The notes beneath the pieces were generated by a model that did no database searches, had not been told where the DNA came from, and saw only the letters and a list, made by a program, of their open reading frames with translations. A DNA stretch of 29,949 nt, taken from IMG/VR virus record IMGVR_UViG_3300045973_000050, positions 1 through 29,949 of that record; one strand, given 5' to 3'. A program made the position numbers and the translations under genes. This document shows positions 18,201 through 25,078 of the stretch, piece after piece; within the stretch, counting starts at the first letter, position 1; each line of letters opens with the position of its first letter. The stretch comes from a virus.

Positions 18201-19258
18201 TCTACAATAACAACAGAAATCCCGAAACTATGAAATCCCTGAAGGGAAACATAGATATGCAGAATAACTTGGTGATTCCATTAGGAGATGGATTTAGTTA
18301 TCTGGATGAGAAGGGGCAGACCAGGTATCCGTTTATAAAGATTCCACTTGATCCTGGACAGAGGTTTTTCAAGACTATGTTCGAGGCTAGTACAGATAAG
18401 TGGTTAGGGAATCAAATAGATGTAGATGCAGTTACTAATACATTAAGTCAGATTTCTCCAGTAGGGATTAGTTCTTTGCCACCGACAGTTTCGGGTGCCT
18501 TAGGCTATATGTATAATAAGGACTTTTGGAAGAACGAAGATATATGGAAGAAGACTGACAAACCTTTTAGTTGGCCACAGAGTAAGCAGGAGTTTATCCC
18601 AGGACAGACACCTCAAGCAATGGTTGATCTTGGATCGGCTACTGGATTATCACCGGAGAGGACTAAGCACGCGATTGAGCAGTTGATTACAAGTGGTTCC
18701 GAATGGGCTTGGTTATCTGGATATGGATACGATAAGGTATTTAGTAACCTACCGAAATCTCAGAAGGAACAACACCTAGCGGAGGTATTGACTAAGGTTC
18801 CAGGTGTCAGGCGATTTATAGGAGTGACTAATCCCTATTCGCAATTTGCTAGTCCAGTCGAACAGGCGAGGGAAGATAGTTCGTTGCAGAGATGGACTGA
18901 GAATAGGGGACTTGACGCATTAGTAGATGGTTATTTATACCAAAAGAATACTAAGCGAGAGGAAATTAATAGTTATATTAAAGGGTTTAAAGATCCTGAT
19001 ACACAAGATAGATTGTTAAGTAGGTTTGAGTTTTCCCAGTCGATTAAAGAACTTTCCAATCGTTCCTTTTGGCTTGCGTTGAAAGGTACGCCTGATACAG
19101 AGGCGAGAGCTAGATTGTATGTGGAGAGGTTGAATGGTTCTACTCCAGTACAGCAGCAAGCATTACGTAAAGAGCTTACGATTGTAGATGCTGCTGGTGG
19201 AGTAGTATCTGATTCATTCTTAGATGAAGTAGCTAGGTTAAGAAATAAGACGCATTAA
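12236..19258 (+). CDS. giant polyvalent virion protein (metalloprotease-like + ART-like + helical C-terminal module)
   Basis: 2340 residues, about a quarter of the window. The N-terminal part (1-380) is mixed helical; about 380-560 is Pro/Lys/Glu-rich linker. From about 1007 (FDKTGYWLGKDGKWRYEI) there is a metalloprotease-like domain with HELQH at 1104-1108 and a likely third zinc ligand in GEMEAR (1207-1212), like the phage 'large polyvalent protein' peptidase domains. An ADP-ribosyltransferase-like domain follows at about 1280-1440 (FHGTSS at 1282-1287, then VYTAKDFEDAADYA from 1361). Residues about 1500-2300 are a long helical module with NLPRD and a C-terminal part resembling LPD38. The motif G-V/I-D-P-T recurs at 70, 786, 1269 and 1448. 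It is likely packaged and injected, giving early host-modifying activities. Two palindrome copies lie inside the frame. Domain calls are by motif only. Confidence 0.75.
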   Translation: MPNDFLDLGTVAAPTVEVGANSFLDLPSKSVDRFPTTPDAQKALTLEGEFGLDALKKSNLSKFNVVVPPGVDPTVMAEGIVKNGVPAVEPKVEPNKYNDAVRRYYETGESPWMAQMIPGQGLDTSIIPGSYDKDGNLTGPSIKSPLGPEPPGGYDKQGKPLDENGKRYVVPSMSGEIGKAVSTLSRHIYTKATAVADVIGTQVGNISDDLFKAYDNLTKTNPNMANAIKGNAIALETIAATGSGLVNALVHPLTKHTQVALGKSEEEATAFANKAASETTYQPITEEGKILTESVTKVLGIPFELAGKYIAKPARKLFEETVGDIIKGYGGRPDIAGSLIEDMLTFYFGAKAIGKGPEIVKVATDAIGAKRVEGSLGYTPSVVPPKTPYTGTDFKPIIPPPVTGGEVKTGIAPEDFLSLPEIKPADTKPIEVKSEVIPEVVKDPLQAMVEKAQAKIDEVVKTQADLEAAKTAVAETPVEDVIAEELKVKGEKIQEIRDGVTDQTDQKLMDLVDEDKLDISALEEAFPEGKVDALKINETKPEIVKEPKYATPEQVKDSRVTDQAIDIVADKVPDDMLNGVVDRIYKAYEREDMLLEVDPDGTMFNNLDNAGKRKIIKDFSDANGEDFTLMQRVFSDLLPNKKQKRIGNKKKREPITELDEQLGTPGPELLQPSNPKHPFRDSNVEYTNTMSKMFKEKLQGAGRSIEVYTRYAINEVNRYLNGEDVNIEKVREVLSDLSSKAEEARNQFDRTDDFVAWQRNVGEAAKWARGTNRVSSPQNGTKFMMGVDPTDIVKVVNYMKQKLIKSFSSDKTLNTSGYIFDDGRTSNLTRKIKGGYESIPHEAALVDKLNDFDRDVISSILSGEVKDFILDDYLKQSGTVRYVREENNHISIQLGKRPTEKQMQIIEDSLPLNSRITVDSPVGQQTIDSEIFRIFINSQFNQLDQLKINGSGGTQLNMMIPVDQIPEMVKDVLKGIKAAVKPFSSGGNAVEIFKDYQNSLYRNKEVFDKTGYWLGKDGKWRYEIKDERVHNETYLNSTGESNSVNHRLYLDIDEVVHSPELYKAVPEAKQIKIRVNKDLNAEGTYYSDRKTIEIRKFNEDTIIHELQHAVNDIVGSKFKGTNPKAQERVKIYETLSEMRDKAKNASVQLDIDNALEQLNKGKKETIYSITKDIEMNAFGTGDYQTIIDLIHKHFEDTGTDRYMKNPGEMEARLASKRMEMSAEQRKKTPPWETLDKMLADEGFISPIDWEDGKPYFPTRGTVGHNLYMGIDPTRIKQMFKGFHGTSSKYIKPEDMVGKYLEPKSLKRIVEDTLDELKLFGDERKKAKEKIYAEDYFDMSRDPKKYDLEGSGTRPFDKQGEVYTAKDFEDAADYANWAGEAYDNALLALADDSPLGKRANDIYEKNRSATPYVLEVAFDKPLKEGDNISNNPVKVTGVFDQKGTRLFSGVDPTQIPEATRRIIEGAKKLAAYTNQARGMKEWKPAAAAKMLREEFNRSFIDRSGNIRQRLLSELGDQGYEIVQKMYLSKGASSLAAQQLKQMRGEVYDGLKGNERRVLDNLILADRMLDISKYKTAKEFKFPEGLSPIEAAAYNELFQFTEKLTGEQASLLRDRAKAYFDWMKKPLKDMLDAELISEQEFNDLSSHNYRRIKLVDVFDKRSVSKTGKTKRTVYDSGVEALSRGRDTDIFEPSSEVMALEVFNRAYGRILNNGANRTLLDLARQDRTNPFVRVKETPKDGIPTGWDRVFVYEKGERKALYLSPEMSKEWITNSPEMSYKMSQFLRYASGSPVLRTFATGINWGFALANLPRDIMHIWYAARTFQDGKWNPVYSSNIPVYGLQIGHDIGSVFSDAVLRKGRYQDYIKEGGGMEFLVHQGRLMQRGRHIEGGLDKVMDFLGYFGETSEIMIRLAIRERVLRNGKSSQEATFVARDYMDFGQGGGLGKALDNAFPYLNASIQGTRGLFRAFKDNPLQSTYKTAQFAALVTGLYIYNNNRNPETMKSLKGNIDMQNNLVIPLGDGFSYLDEKGQTRYPFIKIPLDPGQRFFKTMFEASTDKWLGNQIDVDAVTNTLSQISPVGISSLPPTVSGALGYMYNKDFWKNEDIWKKTDKPFSWPQSKQEFIPGQTPQAMVDLGSATGLSPERTKHAIEQLITSGSEWAWLSGYGYDKVFSNLPKSQKEQHLAEVLTKVPGVRRFIGVTNPYSQFASPVEQAREDSSLQRWTENRGLDALVDGYLYQKNTKREEINSYIKGFKDPDTQDRLLSRFEFSQSIKELSNRSFWLALKGTPDTEARARLYVERLNGSTPVQQQALRKELTIVDAAGGVVSDSFLDEVARLRNKTH
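13828..13852. promoter_or_regulatory. 25-bp palindromic element, copy 6 (inside giant ORF)
   Basis: Arms AGACGC and GAGACT flank ATTAA-AAA-TTAAT. It is read in the frame that avoids the TAA, giving DALKINET at residues 532-539 of the polyvalent protein. Confidence 0.8.
15064..15088. promoter_or_regulatory. 25-bp palindromic element, copy 7 (inside giant ORF)
   Basis: Arms AGACCA and GGGTCT flank ATTAA-AAA-TTAAT. It is read as DQLKINGS at residues 944-951, the same LKIN as copy 6, directly before a glycine-rich linker. Confidence 0.8.
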
Positions 19259-19272
19259 ATTTTAATGGGTCT
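19248..19272. promoter_or_regulatory. 25-bp palindromic element, copy 8
   Basis: Arms AGACGC and GGGTCT flank ATTAA-ATT-TTAAT. It contains the TAA stop of the giant gene and encodes its final Thr-His, as copy 5 does for the GNAT-like gene. It sits at the convergent boundary of the two blocks. Confidence 0.85.
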
Positions 19273-19277
19273 GGTAA

Positions 19278-20471
19278 CTAATGAGGCTTGATATGGATGT
19301 AAGCATCCGTACCAGGCCTTTTTATTACATCGACTAGGTTCATTGCTTCGAGGGTCATAAGGACTTTATCCATGACTAATTTATCCATATCACCTTCGAA
19401 ATGCTTAGCGAATTGCCAGATAGGTATCTCAGGTATACGGGAGTTGGCTACGAACACTACAGCGTCGTTGATTAGTGATGCAATATCAGACCTTCCCATA
19501 CCTTTAAATACCATCCCCATCTTTTTCTCTACTTCAGCAAGTAAAGCTCCGGCTCTTCCTATGTCGTCGGAAGTCATTATCATATCATCTGTACGACTAG
19601 CACAACAGACCATTGAGAGTGACAGTAAGTGATTACGTCTTCGTCCACAGTAACCATCGAACTTCTTGTCGTAGAAAGGAGGATTAAGAGCTGCTTCATT
19701 ACACCACTTGGTATAGTCAACCATAAAGGACTCAGTACAGGACATATTGCCAGATAACATGGAGATAGTTTCGAGATCTTTGATGAGTGCTTGTTGAAGA
19801 TACATCTCCCGTTCGGTCTTGGTAGGGGTGATAACTAACTTCGCGCGTTTCTCTTCGTATACAAAGATGATTCGGCTGGTTAGACCCTGTCCGATTGACT
19901 CTATTGGAAGGGCTGATTGAATAGCATCAGGAGTGGTACCTGCAAGAAGGTTAACCCATACTCCAATTACCTCTTCTTTTTTACGTGCTATTGTTTCATA
20001 AGTCCAGCGGCCTAGACAATCGTACCAGTCGCAGAGGGCTGAGATTAATTCTCTATTGTGATATCCCAAGAAGACAGTGAATTCATTAGAGAAAATTGTC
20101 AGGGATGAATGATACTGTTGTTCACCTGTGACTAGGTCTACATCGGTTAGGTTAGTTTCCTTCATTCGCCGAATTAAGGCTTGGAGTGAAGTAGCTTGGG
20201 CCGCTAACTTAATTGATGTAACTTGTTCGATAATATCAAAGGCGAATTTCATCGCTGTGCCTTTACCAGTAGCGGATGGACCAACTAAGATGATGTAAAG
20301 GTTAGGGTAGAATGTAAGGGACATTCCAAGTTCAAATCGGACCTTACGTTGTAATGCTGAGGCAATTGAGGAGATAGCTGACCATTTTCTGAACAGTATT
20401 GGAGGTTCAGAATTCTCAGTGAGCTCCATAAACGAAGTGATCCAATCTGGTAAATGGCGATCTGAAGACAT
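19278..20471 (-). CDS. DUF3987-like helicase/primase-type ATPase
   Basis: 397 residues. A Walker A motif GPSATGKGT at 64-72 follows a strand (NLYIILV), and a second acidic strand (SLTIFSNEFTVFLG, about 126-139) fits the DUF3987 family of phage and plasmid replication ATPases. The rest follows the family layout, with Trp-rich and helical parts and a small C-terminal winged-helix-like end (about 340-397). It is probably the replicative helicase or part of the primase-helicase, supplying unwound DNA to the polymerase encoded just upstream. A GGAGT site precedes the ATG, and the gene is 11 bases from the polymerase stop. The C-terminal codons overlap the terminator of the opposite block. No separate primase is seen in the window. 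Confidence 0.75.
   Translation of the reverse strand: MSSDRHLPDWITSFMELTENSEPPILFRKWSAISSIASALQRKVRFELGMSLTFYPNLYIILVGPSATGKGTAMKFAFDIIEQVTSIKLAAQATSLQALIRRMKETNLTDVDLVTGEQQYHSSLTIFSNEFTVFLGYHNRELISALCDWYDCLGRWTYETIARKKEEVIGVWVNLLAGTTPDAIQSALPIESIGQGLTSRIIFVYEEKRAKLVITPTKTEREMYLQQALIKDLETISMLSGNMSCTESFMVDYTKWCNEAALNPPFYDKKFDGYCGRRRNHLLSLSMVCCASRTDDMIMTSDDIGRAGALLAEVEKKMGMVFKGMGRSDIASLINDAVVFVANSRIPEIPIWQFAKHFEGDMDKLVMDKVLMTLEAMNLVDVIKRPGTDAYIHIKPH
19284..19323 (+). terminator. rho-independent terminator of the virion block
   Basis: A 16-base arm at 19284-19299 pairs with 19304-19319 around the loop TAAG, with two G-U pairs and one A-C mismatch on the + strand, followed by TTTTT at 19319-19323. 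On the - strand the pairing is worse and there is no T-run, so it acts on + strand transcripts. It lies wholly inside the 3' end of the convergent - strand gene. Confidence 0.8.
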
Positions 20472-20482
20472 TAAGTTACTCC

Positions 20483-23020
20483 TTAGTAAATGATTGAGGG
20501 AAGGAGTGTTTTACTCCGGAGTTTAAAGTAAGTTGTTTGCAATACTTCAGCAAGTTTAGTTATATCGGAGGGGATATATTTAGACTTAATTTCCTCCATG
20601 TTTTCTTTACACATATCAAAGCCGATGGATAAATCAGTTGGTGTGATTATCTCAGTATCATGCCAGATTAAAGGCGTCTCGATGGACTTCTTCATTAGTA
20701 ATAACATTCTAGCGTGTTCAATCCAAGGTAAGGATAAAGGAATTTGGAATACTATCGAGTCATGAATCTGAGCGAGTAACTCTACAGGTTTGAACAAGTC
20801 TTGGTTGTAGTAAATGTATTCCAGACCTTGTTCATTTATCTTATCAGCACAAGTACTCTGTGCAAAGTGAGCGTAGCCCTGGCGATAGGTCTCATCGCAA
20901 GCGTGTTGAGGGACGTTGGGGTAAGATGGGAACACTGGGCCGAGGAACAATCGAGTACGACCGAAGAGGTTAGTGATTGTCCTGGTAGTCTTAAGTTGAT
21001 GCTGGATCATAGCATGATAACCACCTTGGATTTGTGGATAGCCTCGGTGAATGTCTGCAAGCATACGCTTAGCGTCGGCTTCAGGCATCTCATTGACCAG
21101 AGCGAATTTCTTATAGCTTTCATCATAGTTTATTCCGTGATTTCCTTTCTTTCCCCAGTAGCGTTCTGATTGCCTACCGTCACCAAGTGAAGAGGAACCA
21201 TCGACCTTTGAGATTTGGTCGTAGGGTTTTCCAAAGATGATGGAGGCCGTAAGAGTGTGTAAGTCGATTCCTTGTTCAAAGGCTTCGATTTGGGACAAGA
21301 CTCCTCCTGCATAAGCAACGATCCTATTCTCAATTTGTGAGAGGTCGAAGGAGTAGCCGATATACCCCTCATCGAACAGAAAGAAACGGAGCAGGTCATG
21401 GGGCCAGTTTTGCTGGTTACCTCCAGTTCCAAAGATAGTTTGACCACTTGAGAGTCTTCCAGTTTCAGCTCCCACTGGTTTGTACGAACTTCTATATCTT
21501 CCATCTTTATCCACCTTTCCTATGTCGAGATATGTTGAGATGCGTTTGGATAAGCCACGAATGTCAAGCATTAGGCGAGCAGCGTTGGAGCCTTTACCAC
21601 CTAGACGATAGAGACGTTTCAGCGCATCGACGTCTACAGAGTCAGAGTAGACTCCATTAGTGTTCTTTTTCTTGTAAGGTTTATGCTTGAGCTCTTTGTA
21701 GAAGTAATCCATTAGTTGCTTGGGACTGTTGTAGTTTATCTCGCGTCCAACTTCGGAGTTGAGTTGTTCGGCCAATACATCAAGAAGTTTATGTTGCTCT
21801 TCTTCGTACTCCACCATGCCTTGGACGTCGACTTTAATCCCGCGCTCACCCATATAGATGAGAGGTTTAATTAGTTTACGTTGACGTTCGTAGGTGGCTT
21901 CATTACCTTGTTTGATTAAACAGGCGATTTGCTTAGGGATTGATTCGACTGGTACGATAGAATCCATTCCGTTGTAAGTCCACCAGGACTCCCAACTTCC
22001 CCCTTGCATCTTCATCCACTGCTTACCATCTTGTTTATAGTAAGGAATGTCAGTGTACATAGTAGTAACAGCATCGAGTCCAGCAGGAAAGTCAGGGTAA
22101 GAGATCTTCTGCGCGATCTGAGTGCAATGGAGACTTCCACGAGGATTGATACCGTACTTACGAAGCAGAAACTGAGTATCAAAGATAAAATTAGCCCCGC
22201 ATTTAGCAATGTTCTCATCTTGAATTATCTTTGCTATCCATCGCATTATTGCGAGTTCTTGGTCAGGGTTGAAGTAGTCACCGTCACCCTTGCGGAATGG
22301 GATAGACATTGATTCGTTAAGGTTGCAGGAGAAGGAGATACAGTCAACTTCGCCATTCATTACTTCGATGTCGAGTGAGACGAGGGAACCTTTAAGGCCT
22401 TCCTCGTAGCAGTACATTAGCCAGTTGATAGCCCAGTTGAAGTCGGGCTGGATGTGAATTTTGCGAGGGAGACGTTTGATTTCCTTGAACTGCGCTTCGT
22501 ATTTGGCTTTCATTAAGTCTTCGCAGATTATAGGCTTATTCAAGAAATTAAATTTAGGTGGAATAAATGTAGCTGGATGGAATGTAGGGATTACTTTTAA
22601 CCCAGGTACAAGAGTTGACTCAAGAACTGAGCCACGCCATTTAGTAATTCCAACCCTGTTAGTAAGAGCAAGCAAAGCAATATTCCCAAAAGCGACAATG
22701 CAATTAAGGTCCAGTCTACGTAGTTCATCCCCAAGCTCCTTTATGTAGATCATTCCTTCTTCATGTATAGTCCACTTGCCTCTGGTATCAATGTCTATGT
22801 AATGAGCGAGTGGTGCATCGAGATCTTTGATTACATTGGTTAGATACATATGACTACGTGGAATCTTAGTCATTATAAGACACTCGTCTAGACCCTGTCC
22901 AGTTGGACCAATGAAAGGTTTAGGTGGACGGGCTCTAACTTCTTGAAATCCAGGTTGTTCACCACAGCCGGCTAATTTACAAGTTGGATCGCCTGAAGGT
23001 GGAACGAAAGTTCGTTTCAT
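20483..23020 (-). CDS. uracil-DNA-glycosylase-like domain fused to family A DNA polymerase
   Basis: 845 residues. The N-terminal domain (about 1-195) looks like a family 4/5-type uracil-DNA glycosylase: GEQPG at 20-24, PFIGPTG at 35-41, TNVI, and PTFHPA near 165-170. Two cysteines (14 and 19) sit where Fe-S UDGs have ligands, but a full four-Cys set is not evident. Next comes a 3'-5' exonuclease-like region starting with LDIEVMNGEV (about 222-231), then the polymerase: motif A DLSQIENR (D559), motif B around KKGNHGINYD (624-633), motif C HDS (D754). This is the phage replicative polymerase. Motif C has HDS instead of the usual HDE. The start overlaps the preceding gene by ATGA, with GGAGGT upstream. 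Confidence 0.92.
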   Translation of the reverse strand: MKRTFVPPSGDPTCKLAGCGEQPGFQEVRARPPKPFIGPTGQGLDECLIMTKIPRSHMYLTNVIKDLDAPLAHYIDIDTRGKWTIHEEGMIYIKELGDELRRLDLNCIVAFGNIALLALTNRVGITKWRGSVLESTLVPGLKVIPTFHPATFIPPKFNFLNKPIICEDLMKAKYEAQFKEIKRLPRKIHIQPDFNWAINWLMYCYEEGLKGSLVSLDIEVMNGEVDCISFSCNLNESMSIPFRKGDGDYFNPDQELAIMRWIAKIIQDENIAKCGANFIFDTQFLLRKYGINPRGSLHCTQIAQKISYPDFPAGLDAVTTMYTDIPYYKQDGKQWMKMQGGSWESWWTYNGMDSIVPVESIPKQIACLIKQGNEATYERQRKLIKPLIYMGERGIKVDVQGMVEYEEEQHKLLDVLAEQLNSEVGREINYNSPKQLMDYFYKELKHKPYKKKNTNGVYSDSVDVDALKRLYRLGGKGSNAARLMLDIRGLSKRISTYLDIGKVDKDGRYRSSYKPVGAETGRLSSGQTIFGTGGNQQNWPHDLLRFFLFDEGYIGYSFDLSQIENRIVAYAGGVLSQIEAFEQGIDLHTLTASIIFGKPYDQISKVDGSSSLGDGRQSERYWGKKGNHGINYDESYKKFALVNEMPEADAKRMLADIHRGYPQIQGGYHAMIQHQLKTTRTITNLFGRTRLFLGPVFPSYPNVPQHACDETYRQGYAHFAQSTCADKINEQGLEYIYYNQDLFKPVELLAQIHDSIVFQIPLSLPWIEHARMLLLMKKSIETPLIWHDTEIITPTDLSIGFDMCKENMEEIKSKYIPSDITKLAEVLQTTYFKLRSKTLLPSIIY

Positions 23021-23247
23021 TTATCAACCTCCATCCATACTTCATATACACCAGCACCAAGAGATTTCTTTTTGAATATTACTTTTGAACCATTAAGTAT
23101 ATTACAATCTGTATCATGAAAAAGAAGGATTAGTTTAATAAGTTTAAGTGTACATCTGGTATGAGAAAAGTTTAATGTATTAATCCTGTCCCATACCTCT
23201 GTAGCCATTCTTCTCTCATGATGCTGTTGGACTCCTCTCATATTCAT
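23017..23247 (-). CDS. hypothetical small basic protein
   Basis: 76 residues from the ATG at 23247, chosen because AAGGAG lies 7 bases upstream; a longer TTG start would begin inside palindrome copy 9. The N-terminus is Met/Arg/His-rich (MNMRGVQQHHERRMATEVWDRI), and the C-terminal half looks like two beta-strands (GSKVIFKKKSLGAGVYEVWMEV). It overlaps the polymerase start by four bases, so the two are likely translationally coupled. Small proteins coupled to phage polymerases can be accessory factors, but nothing here identifies one. Confidence 0.65.
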   Translation of the reverse strand: MNMRGVQQHHERRMATEVWDRINTLNFSHTRCTLKLIKLILLFHDTDCNILNGSKVIFKKKSLGAGVYEVWMEVDK

Positions 23248-23261
23248 AATAGATCTCCTTA

Positions 23262-23286
23262 AGATCAATTAATTTTTAATGTATCT
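23262..23286. promoter_or_regulatory. 25-bp palindromic element, copy 9
   Basis: Arms on the + strand are AGATCA and GTATCT around ATTAA-TTT-TTAAT. It sits directly after the methyltransferase stop and before the Shine-Dalgarno of the 76-residue gene. Confidence 0.85.
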
Positions 23287-24600
23287 TTATTTCATTGAGT
23301 GGACTTTGACTAAGAAGGAATCTTTGTAACCCTTCCCAAGTTCGAAACCAATAGCTGACATACCTACTTGCTGAGCTGCTATTAGACCATTGCCACTCCC
23401 AAGGAAAGGTATTAAGATACGCGAACCAGGAAAGGCAAATGTCTCGTATACATCTTTCATTAACTCAACAGGCCTTTCAGTAGGATGAGTTTTTTGTTGA
23501 GGTGGTACTGGAGAGTAATTGAAAGAGTTTCCACTTCGCTGTCTTGCGATTGCTGGTCTACCTTTCCAAGCATAGAAGAACATCTCGTATGAGTTTGGAA
23601 GGTGCATTTCAGGCCGCTTTGTTTGTCCAGTAGGTTTTGTCCAAATAGGACACATTCTTGTTGTTTCAAATCCTGCATTGATAATCTCCTTGTAGACTAT
23701 ATCAAACCAAGGTTCCGGTGCAAACCAGCAAAGTAACCAGGAGTGATCGGCCATGACTCGGTAACATTCATGGAAGAGTTTGGATAGGAATGGTTGGTAA
23801 GAATCGGCCGGAACTTCATTGTAATCAGCTTGGACGTATTGAGATTCACCGTCAGATTTCTTCGCATCCTGGAGGGCAATGGCATAGGGCGGATCTATCT
23901 CAACCAAGTGGAATACACCAGCAGGGATTTCCTTAACACCTTCGAAAAAGTCTTTGATGATAAAGGATTGAGCTAACTTCTGAAGTTGTTTGTCATCTGT
24001 ATTGGATACAAGTTTCTCAGCAATCACTTGTTTGATCAAAGCCTCATCCATCTTCTGGATTACCTTCGTAGCATCCGAGGCAGTCTTGCAACCGTCAAAG
24101 AGTTCCGGACAGGCTTCGCGGAGGTTAGCGCGCTTGATTGCCTGGGACACAGCGCCTTGGGTCACGCCTAACATTACACCAGTGTCGGTTACCGAGTGGC
24201 CGGTTGAGCCAGGACCAGGTGCCTTGACTCCGTGGATAGCTTGCTGCATCTGATGAATTTCAAGAGTGAGCCGGTCGAACTCAAAATACTCCATGTCTTT
24301 ACGATGAAAGTTTTCAGATTTTTCAATGATCTTCATCTCGAGCTCTGAAAGGGCTTCGTCGTAGATGCGGACAGGTATTAGGTCTACACTGTTCCGGCTG
24401 AGGACTGTAAAGCGTCGTTCACCAGCGAGAAGGAGAAAGGTTCCATCTCCATTATCCATCACTGCGAGGGGTGAGATAAGGCCAGATTCTTTCATGTTAG
24501 ATTCGAGACCGTCTAAGTCACCCATTATTTCTCGTGCACGGTCAGATACCATTATGCTAGATGTAGCAATCATTCCTACCTTTCCAACTGATATAGACAT
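23287..24600 (-). CDS. ParB-like nuclease/DNA-binding domain fused to DNA methyltransferase
   Basis: 437 residues. The N-terminal ParB/sulfiredoxin-like domain (about 8-95) carries LAGERRFTVLSR with GERR at 60-63. It is followed by a helix-turn-helix region (about 137-158, TDTGVMLGVTQGAVSQAIKRA). The C-terminal half is an N6-adenine or N4-cytosine methyltransferase with DPPY at 236-239, HPTERP near 363-368, and the S-adenosylmethionine motif FLGSG at 399-403; DPPY before FxGxG marks the beta-class order. Such fusions are common in phages and probably methylate phage DNA at specific sites, to resist host restriction or mark DNA. No restriction enzyme partner is next to it. GGAGGT precedes the ATG, which overlaps the previous stop (TAATG). 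Confidence 0.88.
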   Translation of the reverse strand: MSISVGKVGMIATSSIMVSDRAREIMGDLDGLESNMKESGLISPLAVMDNGDGTFLLLAGERRFTVLSRNSVDLIPVRIYDEALSELEMKIIEKSENFHRKDMEYFEFDRLTLEIHQMQQAIHGVKAPGPGSTGHSVTDTGVMLGVTQGAVSQAIKRANLREACPELFDGCKTASDATKVIQKMDEALIKQVIAEKLVSNTDDKQLQKLAQSFIIKDFFEGVKEIPAGVFHLVEIDPPYAIALQDAKKSDGESQYVQADYNEVPADSYQPFLSKLFHECYRVMADHSWLLCWFAPEPWFDIVYKEIINAGFETTRMCPIWTKPTGQTKRPEMHLPNSYEMFFYAWKGRPAIARQRSGNSFNYSPVPPQQKTHPTERPVELMKDVYETFAFPGSRILIPFLGSGNGLIAAQQVGMSAIGFELGKGYKDSFLVKVHSMK

Positions 24601-24812
24601 TACATACCTCCAAGGATTTTAAGCAATTCTTCTGCCATGTTAGAAGTTACGGCTGCCGTTGCCTTGGTTCGGGTGACTTTGACGGACTCTTGCTTCGGTG
24701 CTCGTTTTTCGGGTACTCGACGAGACAGACGAATTTGACGTAAGAGGTCTATTGCCTCGTCATTGTCCATATCTGAGATGGAAGGATAGCCGAGAGATTC
24801 AATATCAGCCAT
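24600..24812 (-). CDS. hypothetical small charged protein
   Basis: 70 residues, with AAAGGAG upstream of the ATG. The sequence has an acidic helical N-terminal half (DNDEAIDLLRQIRL), a basic middle (RRVPEKRAPKQESVKVTRTK) and a short helix at the end (NMAEELLKIL). It overlaps the preceding gene by 8 bases and the methyltransferase ATG by one base, so it belongs to the same transcript. A DNA- or protein-binding accessory role is possible from its charge pattern, but no family is recognised. Confidence 0.6.
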   Translation of the reverse strand: MADIESLGYPSISDMDNDEAIDLLRQIRLSRRVPEKRAPKQESVKVTRTKATAAVTSNMAEELLKILGGM

Positions 24813-25044
24813 TAGGTTTTACTCCTTTCTCGAGTACCGAGATGACTCCGGCTGTAACAACATTCTCACTCATCATTATGCCTATGGCTAGGCCATGATA
24901 AGATTCTATGAGGTCCAAGACGTCGTCGAGAATCTTGCCGAATATTGCCTTGCGTTGGCCGTAGGTGGCGAGGAGAGTATTGGCACGGAGTCTTTGTTCC
25001 TCTGTAATTTCAAAGGTGAAACGGGGCTTGTAGTCATCTTCCAT
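24805..25044 (-). CDS. possible ribbon-helix-helix DNA-binding protein
   Basis: 79 residues. An N-terminal strand (PRFTFEITEEQ, about 7-17) is followed by two helices (RLRANTLLATYG and AIFGKILDDVLDLIESYHG), the order seen in Arc/MetJ-type ribbon-helix-helix repressors. The C-terminal part (IMMSENVVTAGVISVLEKG) is an extra hydrophobic segment not expected in a minimal domain. It starts 10 bases downstream of palindrome copy 10 in transcription direction, with GGAGGAAC as ribosome site, so it could regulate itself through that element. This is a pattern-based guess; a general phage accessory protein is the alternative. Confidence 0.45.
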   Translation of the reverse strand: MEDDYKPRFTFEITEEQRLRANTLLATYGQRKAIFGKILDDVLDLIESYHGLAIGIMMSENVVTAGVISVLEKGVKPNG

Positions 25045-25053
25045 TGTTCCTCC

Positions 25054-25078
25054 AGTTGCATTAATTTTTAATTGATCT
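25054..25078. promoter_or_regulatory. 25-bp palindromic element, copy 10
   Basis: Arms on the + strand are AGTTGC and TGATCT around ATTAA-TTT-TTAAT. It overlaps the 3' end and stop codon of the dCMP deaminase gene and lies just upstream of the ribosome site of the gene starting at 25044. Confidence 0.85.
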
